64,000 nt of DNA. It comes from Shewanella saliphila (GTDB lineage Bacteria; Pseudomonadota; Gammaproteobacteria; Enterobacterales; Shewanellaceae). A model generated the notes under the pieces. That model saw only the letters and a program-made list of their open reading frames with translations. It was not told where the DNA came from and ran no database searches. Position 1 is the stretch's first letter. Every line of letters begins with the position of its first letter. Made by a program: the position numbers and the translations under genes. Location of the stretch: positions 1 through 64,000 of the forward strand of contig NZ_BMQV01000010.1 of NCBI RefSeq assembly GCF_014648295.1. The letters run 5' to 3'. Positions 54,456 through 63,408 of the stretch are shown here, piece by piece.

Positions 54456-57008
54456 ATGAAAACAGACGCATTCGCCACTCGCCGCTTACTATTGTGTTTG
54501 CGCTTGTTTGCCAGCCATTACCGCCATGCTCCCTTGCAAGCCAGTGCCATTTTACTCGGTATTATGCTGGCCGTGACTTTACTGATTGGGGTGTATGCCA
54601 CGAATGCCAATGCCAAACAAAGCTATGGCAATGTGTCAGAACTGCTTAGCAAGCAAGCCAGCGTATCCATTAGTCACCTCACACAAGACACGATCAACGA
54701 AGCCATTTATTTTACGCTAGCCAATGCGGGTTTTGACGCTATAGCAAGTATTGAAGGCGTGGCGACAGATGAGCAAGGGCGCTTATGGCGAGTCAATAGC
54801 AGCGATATTATTGCCGCGATAAGCACAGGCTTAGCCCAAGATGAGCAGGCAAGCTCATCAGTGGCTTCGGTCAATATCCCGCTTGCTGAATTGCTCGCAG
54901 GCCAACCCAAAGTATTGATGTCAGCAAGTCAGCAAGAGCGCATCAATAAGGTGACCAATCAATCGCAAACTATCACCTTAAATAATATCCCGCTAGACAT
55001 CGTGACCATTGATGAGCAATGGGGGTTAGGCTCAGCCCTACTCGCCGATATTTCGTTAGCGCAGCCACTGCTTAACATGCAAGGTAAGCTGAGCTACATT
55101 GCGGTATTCAACGCAGATAAATCTGAAACCGACAGTGAGCTAATCACTCGTCTCACACACACCTTAACTCAAGCAGGCGTAGACAGCAGCCAGTTACGCT
55201 TTACAACACAAGCTAGCGAGGGTGAGTCTCTTAGCGCGTTAACGGCCAGTTTTCATTTAAACTTGGATGCCATGAGTATGTTGGCGTTTGTTGTAGGCTT
55301 ATTTATTGCCTACAACGGCGTGCGTTATAGCTTAATGAAACGCCAAAAGCTGTTAGTGCAAATTATGCAGCAAGGGGTTGATCGTCGCACAGTAATGCTT
55401 GCCTTAAGCATTGAAATCATCAGCTTAGTGTTTATGGGTTGTGTGTTAGGTTTTATTGTTGGCTTACAATTGTCGCAATGGCTACAGCCCATGGTTGCCC
55501 TTACACTAGAGCAGTTATATGGCGCTAAACTGTTACCGGGTAACTGGCAATGGCAATGGTTTGCGCAAGCACTTGCCCTGACATTGTCTGCCGCCTTTGC
55601 CGCCTGCATCCCAATGTTGCTTAGCTTGGTCAATACCCCACTTGCACAGGGGGCACAAAAACAGCCGCAAAATAAACAATTTAATATCATTCATCGACGC
55701 CAGTTTATTATCGCGGTGATATTGTTATTGCTGTGCACCGTCGCTTTCGCCTTTACCGAACAATATCGCCATAGCTTAGTGCTATTAGGCGCCTTAGTCG
55801 TCGCCATCCCACTATTATTGCCACAATGCCTACATTGGGTAGTAAACCTACTCAGTGCAGCCATGCCCAAAGGATTATGGCAATACGTGGTTGCCGAAAC
55901 CAAAGAGATTATTGCCCCACTTGCCCTCGCCATGATGGCCATTTTACTGGCACTGTGCGCCAATATCGCAATGAACACTTTGGTTGGTAGCTTTGAAATC
56001 ACCTTAAAAAAATGGCTTGATGCACGTTTGCATGCTGATTTATATATTAGGCCAAACCCGAATCAGATGGAGGCGTTAATTATACTGTTGGCAAAGGATC
56101 CTAAAGTGGAAGCCACTTATGAACAATGGACCGTGGACAGCAGCCTAAGTAGGGCAAAAACACCGCAAACTCAAGTGCCTATTAACCTAGTCAGTCGCGA
56201 CCATTTATCGTTAACCGACACCACGGTATTTAAAACAACCGCGGATAATTTTTGGCCAGCATTTACTGCAGGTCACAGCATTATGATCAGTGAACCATTG
56301 TCGATAAAATATCAGCTCAACATTGGCGATAAAGTACAATTATCACAACTGCAACAACATACATTAACCGTTGGCGCAATCTATTATGATTATGGCAACC
56401 CTAAGGGCGAAGTCCTTATTAGCCAGTCATTATGGCGACAATCTCCTCTGCCGACTAAACCTTTCAGTTTGGCTGTCAATTATCAAGGTGAGCTAAGCAC
56501 ATTACAAAATAACATTAGTCAGCAGCTCAACTTGTCATCGGCGTACATGTACAGCCAACAACGGATTAAAACCGAAGCCATTACCATATTTAATAAAACC
56601 TTCTCAATTACCGTCGTGCTCAACAGCTTAACGTTATTAGTTGCCGCTATTGGTTTATTCAGCGCTTGCGTGATGCTCACCCAGGCGAGACAAGCGCCAT
56701 TGGCGCGTTTATATGCTCTCGGCGTGAGTCGCAATCAATTACGATTAATGGTCGTAGTGCAAATGTTATTTATTGTATTGTTAACCTGTCTCGTGGCATT
56801 ACCAATGGGCGCATTGCTAGGTTATTTGTTGATACATAAAGTGACCTTACAGGCCTTTGGTTGGAGTATTGCGATGATCTGGGACTGGGCAGCTTATGGT
56901 CAGGTTGTTGTTATCGCGATCATCAGTTGCTTACTGGCGGTGAGCTTACCGTTATATTGGCAAACCCGAAAACCTTTAATATCCAGTTTACAACAGGAAG
57001 CACTATGA
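54456..57008 (+). CDS. FtsX-like ABC permease (fused, two FtsX domains)
   Basis: 850 aa. N-terminal TM, a periplasmic domain (about 50-260), then a first FtsX domain with helices around 270-400 and 430-490, further helices near 500, a second periplasmic domain and a second FtsX domain (about 720-840), ending QQEAL. This matches large AttF/AttG-like permeases that move lipids, lipoproteins or peptides from the inner-membrane outer leaflet. The 54369 open frame overlaps the ATPase gene, so ATG 54456 (AAGGG upstream) is chosen. Its stop overlaps the next start (ATGA). Confidence 0.88.
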   Translation: MKTDAFATRRLLLCLRLFASHYRHAPLQASAILLGIMLAVTLLIGVYATNANAKQSYGNVSELLSKQASVSISHLTQDTINEAIYFTLANAGFDAIASIEGVATDEQGRLWRVNSSDIIAAISTGLAQDEQASSSVASVNIPLAELLAGQPKVLMSASQQERINKVTNQSQTITLNNIPLDIVTIDEQWGLGSALLADISLAQPLLNMQGKLSYIAVFNADKSETDSELITRLTHTLTQAGVDSSQLRFTTQASEGESLSALTASFHLNLDAMSMLAFVVGLFIAYNGVRYSLMKRQKLLVQIMQQGVDRRTVMLALSIEIISLVFMGCVLGFIVGLQLSQWLQPMVALTLEQLYGAKLLPGNWQWQWFAQALALTLSAAFAACIPMLLSLVNTPLAQGAQKQPQNKQFNIIHRRQFIIAVILLLLCTVAFAFTEQYRHSLVLLGALVVAIPLLLPQCLHWVVNLLSAAMPKGLWQYVVAETKEIIAPLALAMMAILLALCANIAMNTLVGSFEITLKKWLDARLHADLYIRPNPNQMEALIILLAKDPKVEATYEQWTVDSSLSRAKTPQTQVPINLVSRDHLSLTDTTVFKTTADNFWPAFTAGHSIMISEPLSIKYQLNIGDKVQLSQLQQHTLTVGAIYYDYGNPKGEVLISQSLWRQSPLPTKPFSLAVNYQGELSTLQNNISQQLNLSSAYMYSQQRIKTEAITIFNKTFSITVVLNSLTLLVAAIGLFSACVMLTQARQAPLARLYALGVSRNQLRLMVVVQMLFIVLLTCLVALPMGALLGYLLIHKVTLQAFGWSIAMIWDWAAYGQVVVIAIISCLLAVSLPLYWQTRKPLISSLQQEAL

Positions 57009-58144
57009 CCTCTGTTACAGGTAAAAAAGTGTTCAGTATCAGTGTAGTCACAATGGCCTTTGCCACTTTGTTATTTGCCTGCTCTCCTGCGCAAGAGGCC
57101 CATGAACCATCAACAACTATCAGTAACATGTCAGCACAATCATCGGCTGGCTACAGTGACGTTGTACAAGGTAAGGTTTTGCAGTTTCCACGCGATCATT
57201 TAGCCCACAATGATTACAAAATTGAATGGTGGTATCTAACCGCAAATTTAACCACCAGCAAAGGTGAAGATGTCGGCGTACAGTGGACTCAATTTAGGAT
57301 CGGCATGACGCCGCCAACCGAGCAACTGGCAACAACTGAAAACGACTGGAGCAGTAATCAACTTTACATGGCCCATGCTGCTGTCACATCAAAAGATGCT
57401 CACCTTACGGCTGAAAAATGGTCACGGGCACACCCCAAACTTGCCAGTGTCAGCCCTTCTCCCTTTACCGTGCACCTGCAAAACTGGCAATGGCAAAGTC
57501 AGTCTGATGATCTGTTTCCGGCAACATTAACGGTCAACAACCCGGCATTTCATTATCAGCTGCAACTCACTAGCCAACAGCCTGTGCAATTACAAGGCGA
57601 TAGTGGCTACAGCAGTAAAAGTGCCGATCAGGCTGTCGCCTCATATTATTACAGCCAACCCTTTATTGATGTGACAGGAGAGATAACTCGCCATGGCGTC
57701 ACCGAAAAAGTCAGCGGTAAAGCCTGGTTAGATAGGGAGTGGAGCTCGCAATTTCTCACTAAAGCGCAACAAGGATGGGACTGGTTTTCACTTAGGTTAA
57801 ATGACGGATCAACCTTAATGGCCTTTAGGTTGCGTGGCGACACAGAGCAAGATCATTTCTACAGTGCTAGACGTATGTATGCCGACGGTAGCGGCCGTAA
57901 TATCAACAGTCGTGATAATCCAGGCGATATAGATATGCAGCCTACACAGTGGCAACAAACCGCGCTTGGTAAGCATCCCATTGCTTGGCGTATTAGTATA
58001 AACAGCGAAGCCATTGACCTGACAACCCAAGCCGTTAACCCCAATAGCGACATGCTAGTGTCCACCTCGTACTGGGAAGGCCCCATTAATATTCAAGGTA
58101 GCCATCAGGGCCAAGGCTATATGGAGTTAACGGGGTATCGTTAA
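57005..58144 (+). CDS. AttH/CrtC-type lipocalin-like lipoprotein
   Basis: 379 aa. A lipobox (LFAC) after a hydrophobic signal makes it a likely lipoprotein. The mature part has the AttH/CrtC features: FPRDHLAHNDYKIEWWYLTANL, QWTQFRIGMTPP, LYMAHAAVTSK, KAWLDREWSSQFL, GWDWFSLRLNDGSTLMAFRLR, and YWEGPINI. The family includes hydroxyneurosporene/carotenoid 1,2-hydratase-like proteins; in att operons it is thought to work with the ABC exporter. The start ATG 57005 overlaps the permease stop (ATGA). Not a true carotenoid enzyme as no carotenoid genes are here. Confidence 0.85.
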   Translation: MTSVTGKKVFSISVVTMAFATLLFACSPAQEAHEPSTTISNMSAQSSAGYSDVVQGKVLQFPRDHLAHNDYKIEWWYLTANLTTSKGEDVGVQWTQFRIGMTPPTEQLATTENDWSSNQLYMAHAAVTSKDAHLTAEKWSRAHPKLASVSPSPFTVHLQNWQWQSQSDDLFPATLTVNNPAFHYQLQLTSQQPVQLQGDSGYSSKSADQAVASYYYSQPFIDVTGEITRHGVTEKVSGKAWLDREWSSQFLTKAQQGWDWFSLRLNDGSTLMAFRLRGDTEQDHFYSARRMYADGSGRNINSRDNPGDIDMQPTQWQQTALGKHPIAWRISINSEAIDLTTQAVNPNSDMLVSTSYWEGPINIQGSHQGQGYMELTGYR

Positions 58145-58479
58145 TTGTAAGGGCTACCTATAAAGAGATTTATATTTACGATTAAAATAAATCGGACAGC
58201 CAGATAACCTCAACTGCAACCTGCTGCAATTCTTCAATCGTCGATAAAACCCACACCCCATACGCACTAAGCTTTACAAGCCATGTCTAAAACAGGATTG
58301 CCCTAATTGTTAAAGTGAGATTTACATCACGCGAAAAAATGTGACCTTGAACAACTATTAACCACTATACCCATTCAGAGGTATACCCATAAAAATAGTA
58401 AGGTCTAGACTTATTTTCATCACGTCACCTCCAATGACTATCACGCACCAAGAACAACATTCTAAGAGTGAGGAACACC
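58145..58479. other. regulatory region of the nap operon
   Basis: 335 bp without a gene. Notably no napD lies here, although this gene order (NAP-beta in Shewanella) normally starts with napD. It holds the NarP/NarL site at 58368-58390. Confidence 0.6.
58368..58390 (+). promoter_or_regulatory. NarP/NarL 7-2-7 binding site upstream of napA
   Basis: TACCCAT TC AGAGGTA (58368-58383) matches TACYYMT-NN-AKRRGTA at every position, followed directly by a third heptamer TACCCAT (58384-58390). 7-2-7 arrangements are bound by NarP (and NarL). It lies about 90 bp before the napA start. Confidence 0.82.
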
Positions 58480-60963
58480 ATGAGCATAAGCCGTCGCGAG
58501 TTTTTAAAAGCCAACGCCGCTGCCGCAGCAGCATCGGCTGTGGGTATCGCTATTCCAATTAATATGGTTCACGCCGCAGAAGGCAAAACAGACATTAAAT
58601 GGGATAAAGCCCCATGTCGTTTTTGTGGTGTCGGCTGTAGCGTATTAGTTGGTACCAAAAATGGCAAAGTTGTTGCCACTAAAGGCGACCCAGAAAGCCC
58701 AGTCAATAAAGGCCTAAATTGTATTAAAGGGTACTTCTTATCAAAAATCATGTACGGCAAAGACCGTCTAACAACGCCATTGCTTAGAATGAAAGATGGT
58801 AAATACGACAAAGAAGGTGACTTTACTCCTGTCAGCTGGGATGTCGCATTCGACACCATGGCTGATAAATGGAAAGCCAGTATTGCCAAAAAAGGCCCAA
58901 CTTCAGTAGGTATGTTCGGTTCAGGTCAATGGACAGTTTGGGAAGGTTACGCAGCATCAAAATTACATAAAGCAGGCTTTTTAACCAATAACATCGACCC
59001 TAACGCACGTCACTGTATGGCATCTGCGGTAGGTGGATTTATGCGTACCTTTGGTATTGATGAACCAATGGGTTGTTACGACGATATTGAAGCCGGTGAC
59101 AACTTTGTGCTTTGGGGCGCTAACATGGCAGAAATGCACCCAATTTTATGGGCTCGCTTAACTGACCGTCGTTTAAGCCATAAAGACGCCAAAGTACATG
59201 TGTTATCAACCTATGAAAACCGCAGCTTCGACCTTGCTGATAACCCAATGATTTTTAAACCACAAACTGACCTTGTGATTTTAAACTTTATTGCTAACTA
59301 CATTATTCAAAACAATGCGGTAAACAAAGACTTTGTTAGCAAACATACTAACTTTGCCCTTGGTGTAACAGATATTGGTTATGGTTTACGTCCGGAGCAC
59401 CCATTAGAGAAGAAAGCGAAAAACTCTGGTAACGGTGGCTCTAAACCCATTAGTTTTGAAGAATATACCAAGTTTGTGAGCACTTATACGGCTGAATACG
59501 CCTCAGAAATGAGTGGTGTTCCGGTTGAAAACCTCATTACGCTAGCCAAAGTTTATGCCGACCCTAAGCAGAAAGTCATGAGCTTATGGACCATGGGTAT
59601 TAACCAGCATACTCGTGGTGTGTGGGCAAACAACATGCTTTACAACATCCACCTATTAACCGGTAAAATTGCCACCCCAGGTAATAGTCCATTCTCGTTA
59701 ACAGGTCAGCCATCAGCTTGTGGTACTGCACGTGAAGTCGGTACATTTGCTCACCGCTTACCTGCTGACATGGTCGTTAAAAATCCTAAGCACCGTGAAC
59801 TTACCGAAAAACTTTGGCAATTGCCTGCAGGCACAATTCCACCTAAGCCGGGTTATCACGCCGTGCTGCAAAGCCGTATGTTAAAAGATGGCAAATTAAA
59901 TTGTTACTGGACCATGTGTACCAACAACATGCAAGCCGGCCCAAATATTAACGATGAGATTTACCCTGGTTTCCGTAACCCAGAAAACTTTATTGTTGTG
60001 TCAGATCCATACCCAACCGTCAGTGCTATGGCTGCCGACCTAATTTTACCAACCGCAATGTGGGTTGAAAAAGAAGGGGCATACGGTAACGCTGAGCGTC
60101 GTACTCATATGTGGCATCAACAAGTTAAACCACCAGAAGGCGCTAAATCTGATTTATGGCAGCTAGTTGAGTTTTCAAAACGCTTTAAAGTGTCAGAAGT
60201 ATGGCCAGCTGAGTTAATCGCCAAGCAACCAGATGTTGCTGATAAAACCTTATACGACGTGTTGTTTGCTAACGGTGAAGTCAACAAGTATCCGGCTGAA
60301 CAATGTAAAGGCGCATACAACGACGAAAGCGAACACTTCGGTTTCTATCTGCAAAAAGGTTTATTCGAAGAATATGCCAAATTTGGTCGCGGCCACGCTC
60401 ATGATTTAGATGCCTTCGACAATTACCATGAAAACCGTGGTAAACGCTGGCCTGTCATTAACGGTAAAGAAACCTTACGCCGCTTTGTTGAAGGTAGCGA
60501 TCCTTATGTTAAAGCTGGCGAAGGCTTTAACTTCTACGGTAAACCTGATGGTCGAGCAGTTATTTTTGCCCTGCCTTACGAGCCAGCCGCAGAAGAACCA
60601 AACAAAGAATTCGACCTATGGATGTCAACAGGCCGTGTACTAGAACATTGGCACACTGGTTCAATGACTGCCCGCGTACCTGAGCTGCAACGCGCTTATT
60701 CTGATGCTCAAATCTTTATGCACCCAGAAGATGCAAAATCACGTGGCTTAAAACGTGGTGACGAAGTTGTTGTTGCCTCTCCACGTGGTGAAGTTAAAAC
60801 ACGTGTTGAAACTAAAGGCCGTAACAAGCCACCTCAAGGCGTAGTATTTATGCCGTTCTTTGATGCGCGCCAATTAGTCAACAAACTGATACTCGATGCA
60901 ACTGACCCGCTGTCAAAAGAGACAGACTTCAAGAAGTGTCCAGTAAAAGTCATGAAGGCTTAA
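58480..60963 (+). CDS. napA: periplasmic nitrate reductase catalytic subunit
   Basis: 827 aa. Tat signal ([18 protein letters not shown]). [4Fe-4S] Cys ligands in [10 protein letters not shown] and LNCIKGYF; the Mo ligand Cys in [13 protein letters not shown]; bis-MGD binding segments [40 protein letters not shown] and [13 protein letters not shown]. Reduces nitrate to nitrite in the periplasm. ATG at 58480 with GAGG upstream. First gene of napAGHB. Confidence 0.97.
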   Translation: MSISRREFLKANAAAAAASAVGIAIPINMVHAAEGKTDIKWDKAPCRFCGVGCSVLVGTKNGKVVATKGDPESPVNKGLNCIKGYFLSKIMYGKDRLTTPLLRMKDGKYDKEGDFTPVSWDVAFDTMADKWKASIAKKGPTSVGMFGSGQWTVWEGYAASKLHKAGFLTNNIDPNARHCMASAVGGFMRTFGIDEPMGCYDDIEAGDNFVLWGANMAEMHPILWARLTDRRLSHKDAKVHVLSTYENRSFDLADNPMIFKPQTDLVILNFIANYIIQNNAVNKDFVSKHTNFALGVTDIGYGLRPEHPLEKKAKNSGNGGSKPISFEEYTKFVSTYTAEYASEMSGVPVENLITLAKVYADPKQKVMSLWTMGINQHTRGVWANNMLYNIHLLTGKIATPGNSPFSLTGQPSACGTAREVGTFAHRLPADMVVKNPKHRELTEKLWQLPAGTIPPKPGYHAVLQSRMLKDGKLNCYWTMCTNNMQAGPNINDEIYPGFRNPENFIVVSDPYPTVSAMAADLILPTAMWVEKEGAYGNAERRTHMWHQQVKPPEGAKSDLWQLVEFSKRFKVSEVWPAELIAKQPDVADKTLYDVLFANGEVNKYPAEQCKGAYNDESEHFGFYLQKGLFEEYAKFGRGHAHDLDAFDNYHENRGKRWPVINGKETLRRFVEGSDPYVKAGEGFNFYGKPDGRAVIFALPYEPAAEEPNKEFDLWMSTGRVLEHWHTGSMTARVPELQRAYSDAQIFMHPEDAKSRGLKRGDEVVVASPRGEVKTRVETKGRNKPPQGVVFMPFFDARQLVNKLILDATDPLSKETDFKKCPVKVMKA

Positions 60964-60997
60964 TTAATAGTTAAGTGCATAAACGGAAAGTCATGTT

Positions 60998-61732
60998 ATG
61001 AGCAAAGCCAATAGCAAATTAGGAAGTGTTAACGGTGTAAACCGTAGGCAGTTTCTGGCCACCACGGCAAAAGCCAGTTGTGTGATGGGTATGGCCGGAT
61101 TGGGGTTAACAACTGTTGCCACTCAATCTAGCCAACTTGACCCATTTGCTATTCGCCCGCCTGGTGCATTGGCAGAAGACGATTTTCTCTCAGCGTGTGT
61201 TCGCTGCGGTTTGTGCGTAGAGGCTTGCCCCTACGACACCCTTAAACTGGCTCGCTGGTTTGACGGGGCGGCAACCGGCACACCTTATTTTACTGCGCGT
61301 AGCATTCCATGTGAAATGTGCGATGACATCCCTTGTGTCAAAGCTTGCCCTAGCGGTTCGCTTGAACACAAGTTAGACAACATCGACGACGCAAAAATGG
61401 GGATTGCGGTTCTCATTGATGAGAAAAATTGCCTTAATTATCGAGGTTTACGCTGTGATGTTTGTTATCGGGTTTGCCCATTAATAGATAAAGCCATCAC
61501 ATTAGAGCTGCAACGTAATGAAAAAAGCGGTCACCATGCAATGTTTTTACCCACTATCAACCCAGATGTATGTACGGGATGTGGCAAATGTGAGCATGCC
61601 TGCGTGACAGAACAAGCAGTGATAAAAGTATTACCAAGCCACATAGCACTGGGTAAGTCGGCCGCTCATGATACTTACCAACACACCGAAGAAACCACAC
61701 TTGAGATGTTAAATAGGGGGCTGTCTTTATGA
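60998..61732 (+). CDS. napG: ferredoxin-type protein NapG
   Basis: 244 aa. Twin-arginine leader NRRQFLATTAKASC and four [4Fe-4S] Cys clusters: CVRCGLCVEACPYD, CEMCDDIPCVKACPSG, CDVCYRVCPLID, CTGCGKCEHACVTE. NapG with NapH passes electrons from the quinol pool to NapA/NapB in periplasmic nitrate reduction. Its stop overlaps the napH start (ATGA). Confidence 0.94.
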   Translation: MSKANSKLGSVNGVNRRQFLATTAKASCVMGMAGLGLTTVATQSSQLDPFAIRPPGALAEDDFLSACVRCGLCVEACPYDTLKLARWFDGAATGTPYFTARSIPCEMCDDIPCVKACPSGSLEHKLDNIDDAKMGIAVLIDEKNCLNYRGLRCDVCYRVCPLIDKAITLELQRNEKSGHHAMFLPTINPDVCTGCGKCEHACVTEQAVIKVLPSHIALGKSAAHDTYQHTEETTLEMLNRGLSL

Positions 61733-62643
61733 GCAATCAACATCGTTCAGCCTCTAAATCAACCACACGCTTTGGCCATGCCGCTGTGACAGAATTAGGA
61801 TGGTGGCGTGCTCATCGTTTTCTTCTTCTGCGCAGATTGTCGCAACTTAGCGTGCTGAGCTTATTTGCCATTGGCCCTTTTTTAGGTTTATGGCTTTTTA
61901 AAGGCAATCTCTCAAGCAGTTTATTACTGGACACTATTCCATTAAGTGACCCATTAGCCACATTACAAGTGCTGATGAGCGGCCACTGGCCAGATCTAAG
62001 CTTATTACTCGGCGCCGTTATCGTAGTAGGGATCTATGCTCTACTGGGTGGCAGAGTATTTTGCAGCTGGGTATGTCCAGTTAATATCATCACAGATTTA
62101 GCCAGCTGGACGAGGCGTAGATTATCTCTACCTCGTACTAGTGAAATACCGCAAAATCTGCGCTACTACATGCTAGCATTTGTGTTGATATTACCTATCC
62201 TGACAGGTTTTACGGTTTGGGAATGGTTGAACCCAGTACCCATCGTCTATCGTGCACTATTATTTGGTGCAGGGAGTGGATTATGGATATTGGCAGTGAT
62301 TTTTTTGCTCGACACCTTTGTGGTTGAACGAGCATGGTGTAGCCATTTATGCCCGACAGGTGCGTTATTTTCGCTGATAGGTAAAGTTAGCCCAGTAAAA
62401 ATAGCTGCCGTAAGGGCTGATGCATGCGACAACTGTATGGACTGTTTTACTGTTTGCCCTGAGCGCCAGGTACTAAAACCTGTGCTTAAAAAAGGCAGTA
62501 CTCAACCCTTTATATTAAACAGTGACTGCACGCTTTGTGGCCGTTGTATTGATGTTTGTGCACCGCGCGTATTCCAATATAAAAACCGATTTAATTCAAA
62601 ATACTCGAACAGAATTCCTCTTAAGGTGGAGAACAAGTTATGA
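61729..62643 (+). CDS. napH: ferredoxin-type quinol dehydrogenase membrane component NapH
   Basis: 304 aa with four membrane helices, a CxxxCP motif in FCSWVCPVNIITD and a second in WCSHLCPTGALFS, and two C-terminal [4Fe-4S] clusters (CDNCMDCFTVCPE, CTLCGRCIDVCAP). Quinol-oxidising membrane partner of NapG. Overlaps both neighbours by 4 bp. Confidence 0.94.
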   Translation: MSNQHRSASKSTTRFGHAAVTELGWWRAHRFLLLRRLSQLSVLSLFAIGPFLGLWLFKGNLSSSLLLDTIPLSDPLATLQVLMSGHWPDLSLLLGAVIVVGIYALLGGRVFCSWVCPVNIITDLASWTRRRLSLPRTSEIPQNLRYYMLAFVLILPILTGFTVWEWLNPVPIVYRALLFGAGSGLWILAVIFLLDTFVVERAWCSHLCPTGALFSLIGKVSPVKIAAVRADACDNCMDCFTVCPERQVLKPVLKKGSTQPFILNSDCTLCGRCIDVCAPRVFQYKNRFNSKYSNRIPLKVENKL

Positions 62644-63065
62644 AAAAATTAATCACTTTAGCAGCCGTAATGCTAGCGATTAGCGCTTACTCAGGTCAAC
62701 AAGCACATGCCAATCCAGATCCGGTAAAATTATCGTCTCTTGCAGGTGACTCGCAAGTAACAGATGTACGCCCTGCAGACGAAATGCCAGTTTACCCAAA
62801 ACGTGGCACAGCGGTAGAACGTACTTTTGTACATCAACCACCGATTATTCCGCATAAAGCGACCTACTCAATCAGTACTGATAAAAATGGTTGTTTAAGC
62901 TGCCACAGTTGGGACAAGGCCAAGCGCATGAAAGCGACACCAGTTGATACATCGCACGTGATGGACGACAAGGGTACTGTAAAAGGTATGTATTACTTCT
63001 GCGATCAGTGCCATGTACCTCAAGCTGAAAATAAACAGCAACTGGTAGAAAACACCTTTAATTAG
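62640..63065 (+). CDS. napB: periplasmic nitrate reductase di-haem cytochrome NapB
   Basis: 141 aa. Signal peptide (MKKLITLAAVMLAISAYSGQQAHA), two CxxCH haem c sites (CLSCHSWDK and CDQCHVPQ) and the conserved DEMPVYPKRGTAVERTFVHQPPIIPHK. Passes electrons to NapA. Last gene of napAGHB; terminator follows after a run of nine Cs. Confidence 0.96.
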   Translation: MKKLITLAAVMLAISAYSGQQAHANPDPVKLSSLAGDSQVTDVRPADEMPVYPKRGTAVERTFVHQPPIIPHKATYSISTDKNGCLSCHSWDKAKRMKATPVDTSHVMDDKGTVKGMYYFCDQCHVPQAENKQQLVENTFN

Positions 63066-63091
63066 TCTGCTTCCCCCCCCCGATTAAGACC

Positions 63092-63119
63092 TTACCGCTT
63101 GCTTGCAAGCGGTTTTTTT
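63092..63119 (+). terminator. rho-independent terminator of the nap operon
   Basis: ACCGCTTGC / GCAAGCGGT stem with T-run. Confidence 0.85.
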
Positions 63120-63147
63120 ATCTTTACGGTTTATTAAATAATACCCA

Positions 63148-63173
63148 ATAAAAAACCCAGCTTATGCTGGGTT
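63148..63173 (-). terminator. rho-independent terminator of the 50-aa ORF
   Basis: AACCCAGC / GCTGGGTT stem with TTTTTT on the minus strand; the stop codon of the small ORF lies in its loop. Confidence 0.75.
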
Positions 63174-63314
63174 TATTGTTTGTTGCGCTTGTTGAGTTAC
63201 CGGTGAACTCGATTCAGCAACACTTGCTGTGTTATTCGGTGCTTGGTTTTCTTGTTCCATTGGCATCGCTGCTTGCCACAATGCGCCTACCCATAAACTT
63301 GATGTTGTTTTCAT
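63162..63314 (-). CDS. small protein of unknown function (50 aa)
   Basis: ATG at 63314 with CGGAG at good spacing. The product starts MKTTSSLWVGALWQAAMPME, then a Gln/Ser/Ala-rich tail ending QQTINPA. No hydrophobic signal of normal length. It has a ribosome site and a terminator placed at its end, so it is probably a real transcript. It diverges from the LysR-type gene, hence may be its target. No family recognised. Confidence 0.6.
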   Translation of the reverse strand: MKTTSSLWVGALWQAAMPMEQENQAPNNTASVAESSSPVTQQAQQTINPA

Positions 63315-63408
63315 GATGATTACTCCGTTTCTGTTAACAAGTTCAAAGTAATAGATTGTGGTTTATCAGTAAAATGAATAATTAGCCTTTACTCGATTCC
63401 AAAAACGC

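Noticed and set aside
58310-58345. CRP-like GTGA...TCAC upstream of napA.
   Set aside because: The half-sites are separated by 8 bp, not 6, so it does not match the CRP consensus; FNR TTGAT-N4-ATCAA was also not found.
58437-58568. Overlapping 43-codon frame starting before napA.
   Set aside because: No ribosome site, out of frame with napA, runs mostly inside the napA coding sequence.
63073-63081. Run of nine C after napB as a phase-variation tract.
   Set aside because: It lies after the stop codon and before the terminator, where length changes would not alter any reading frame.
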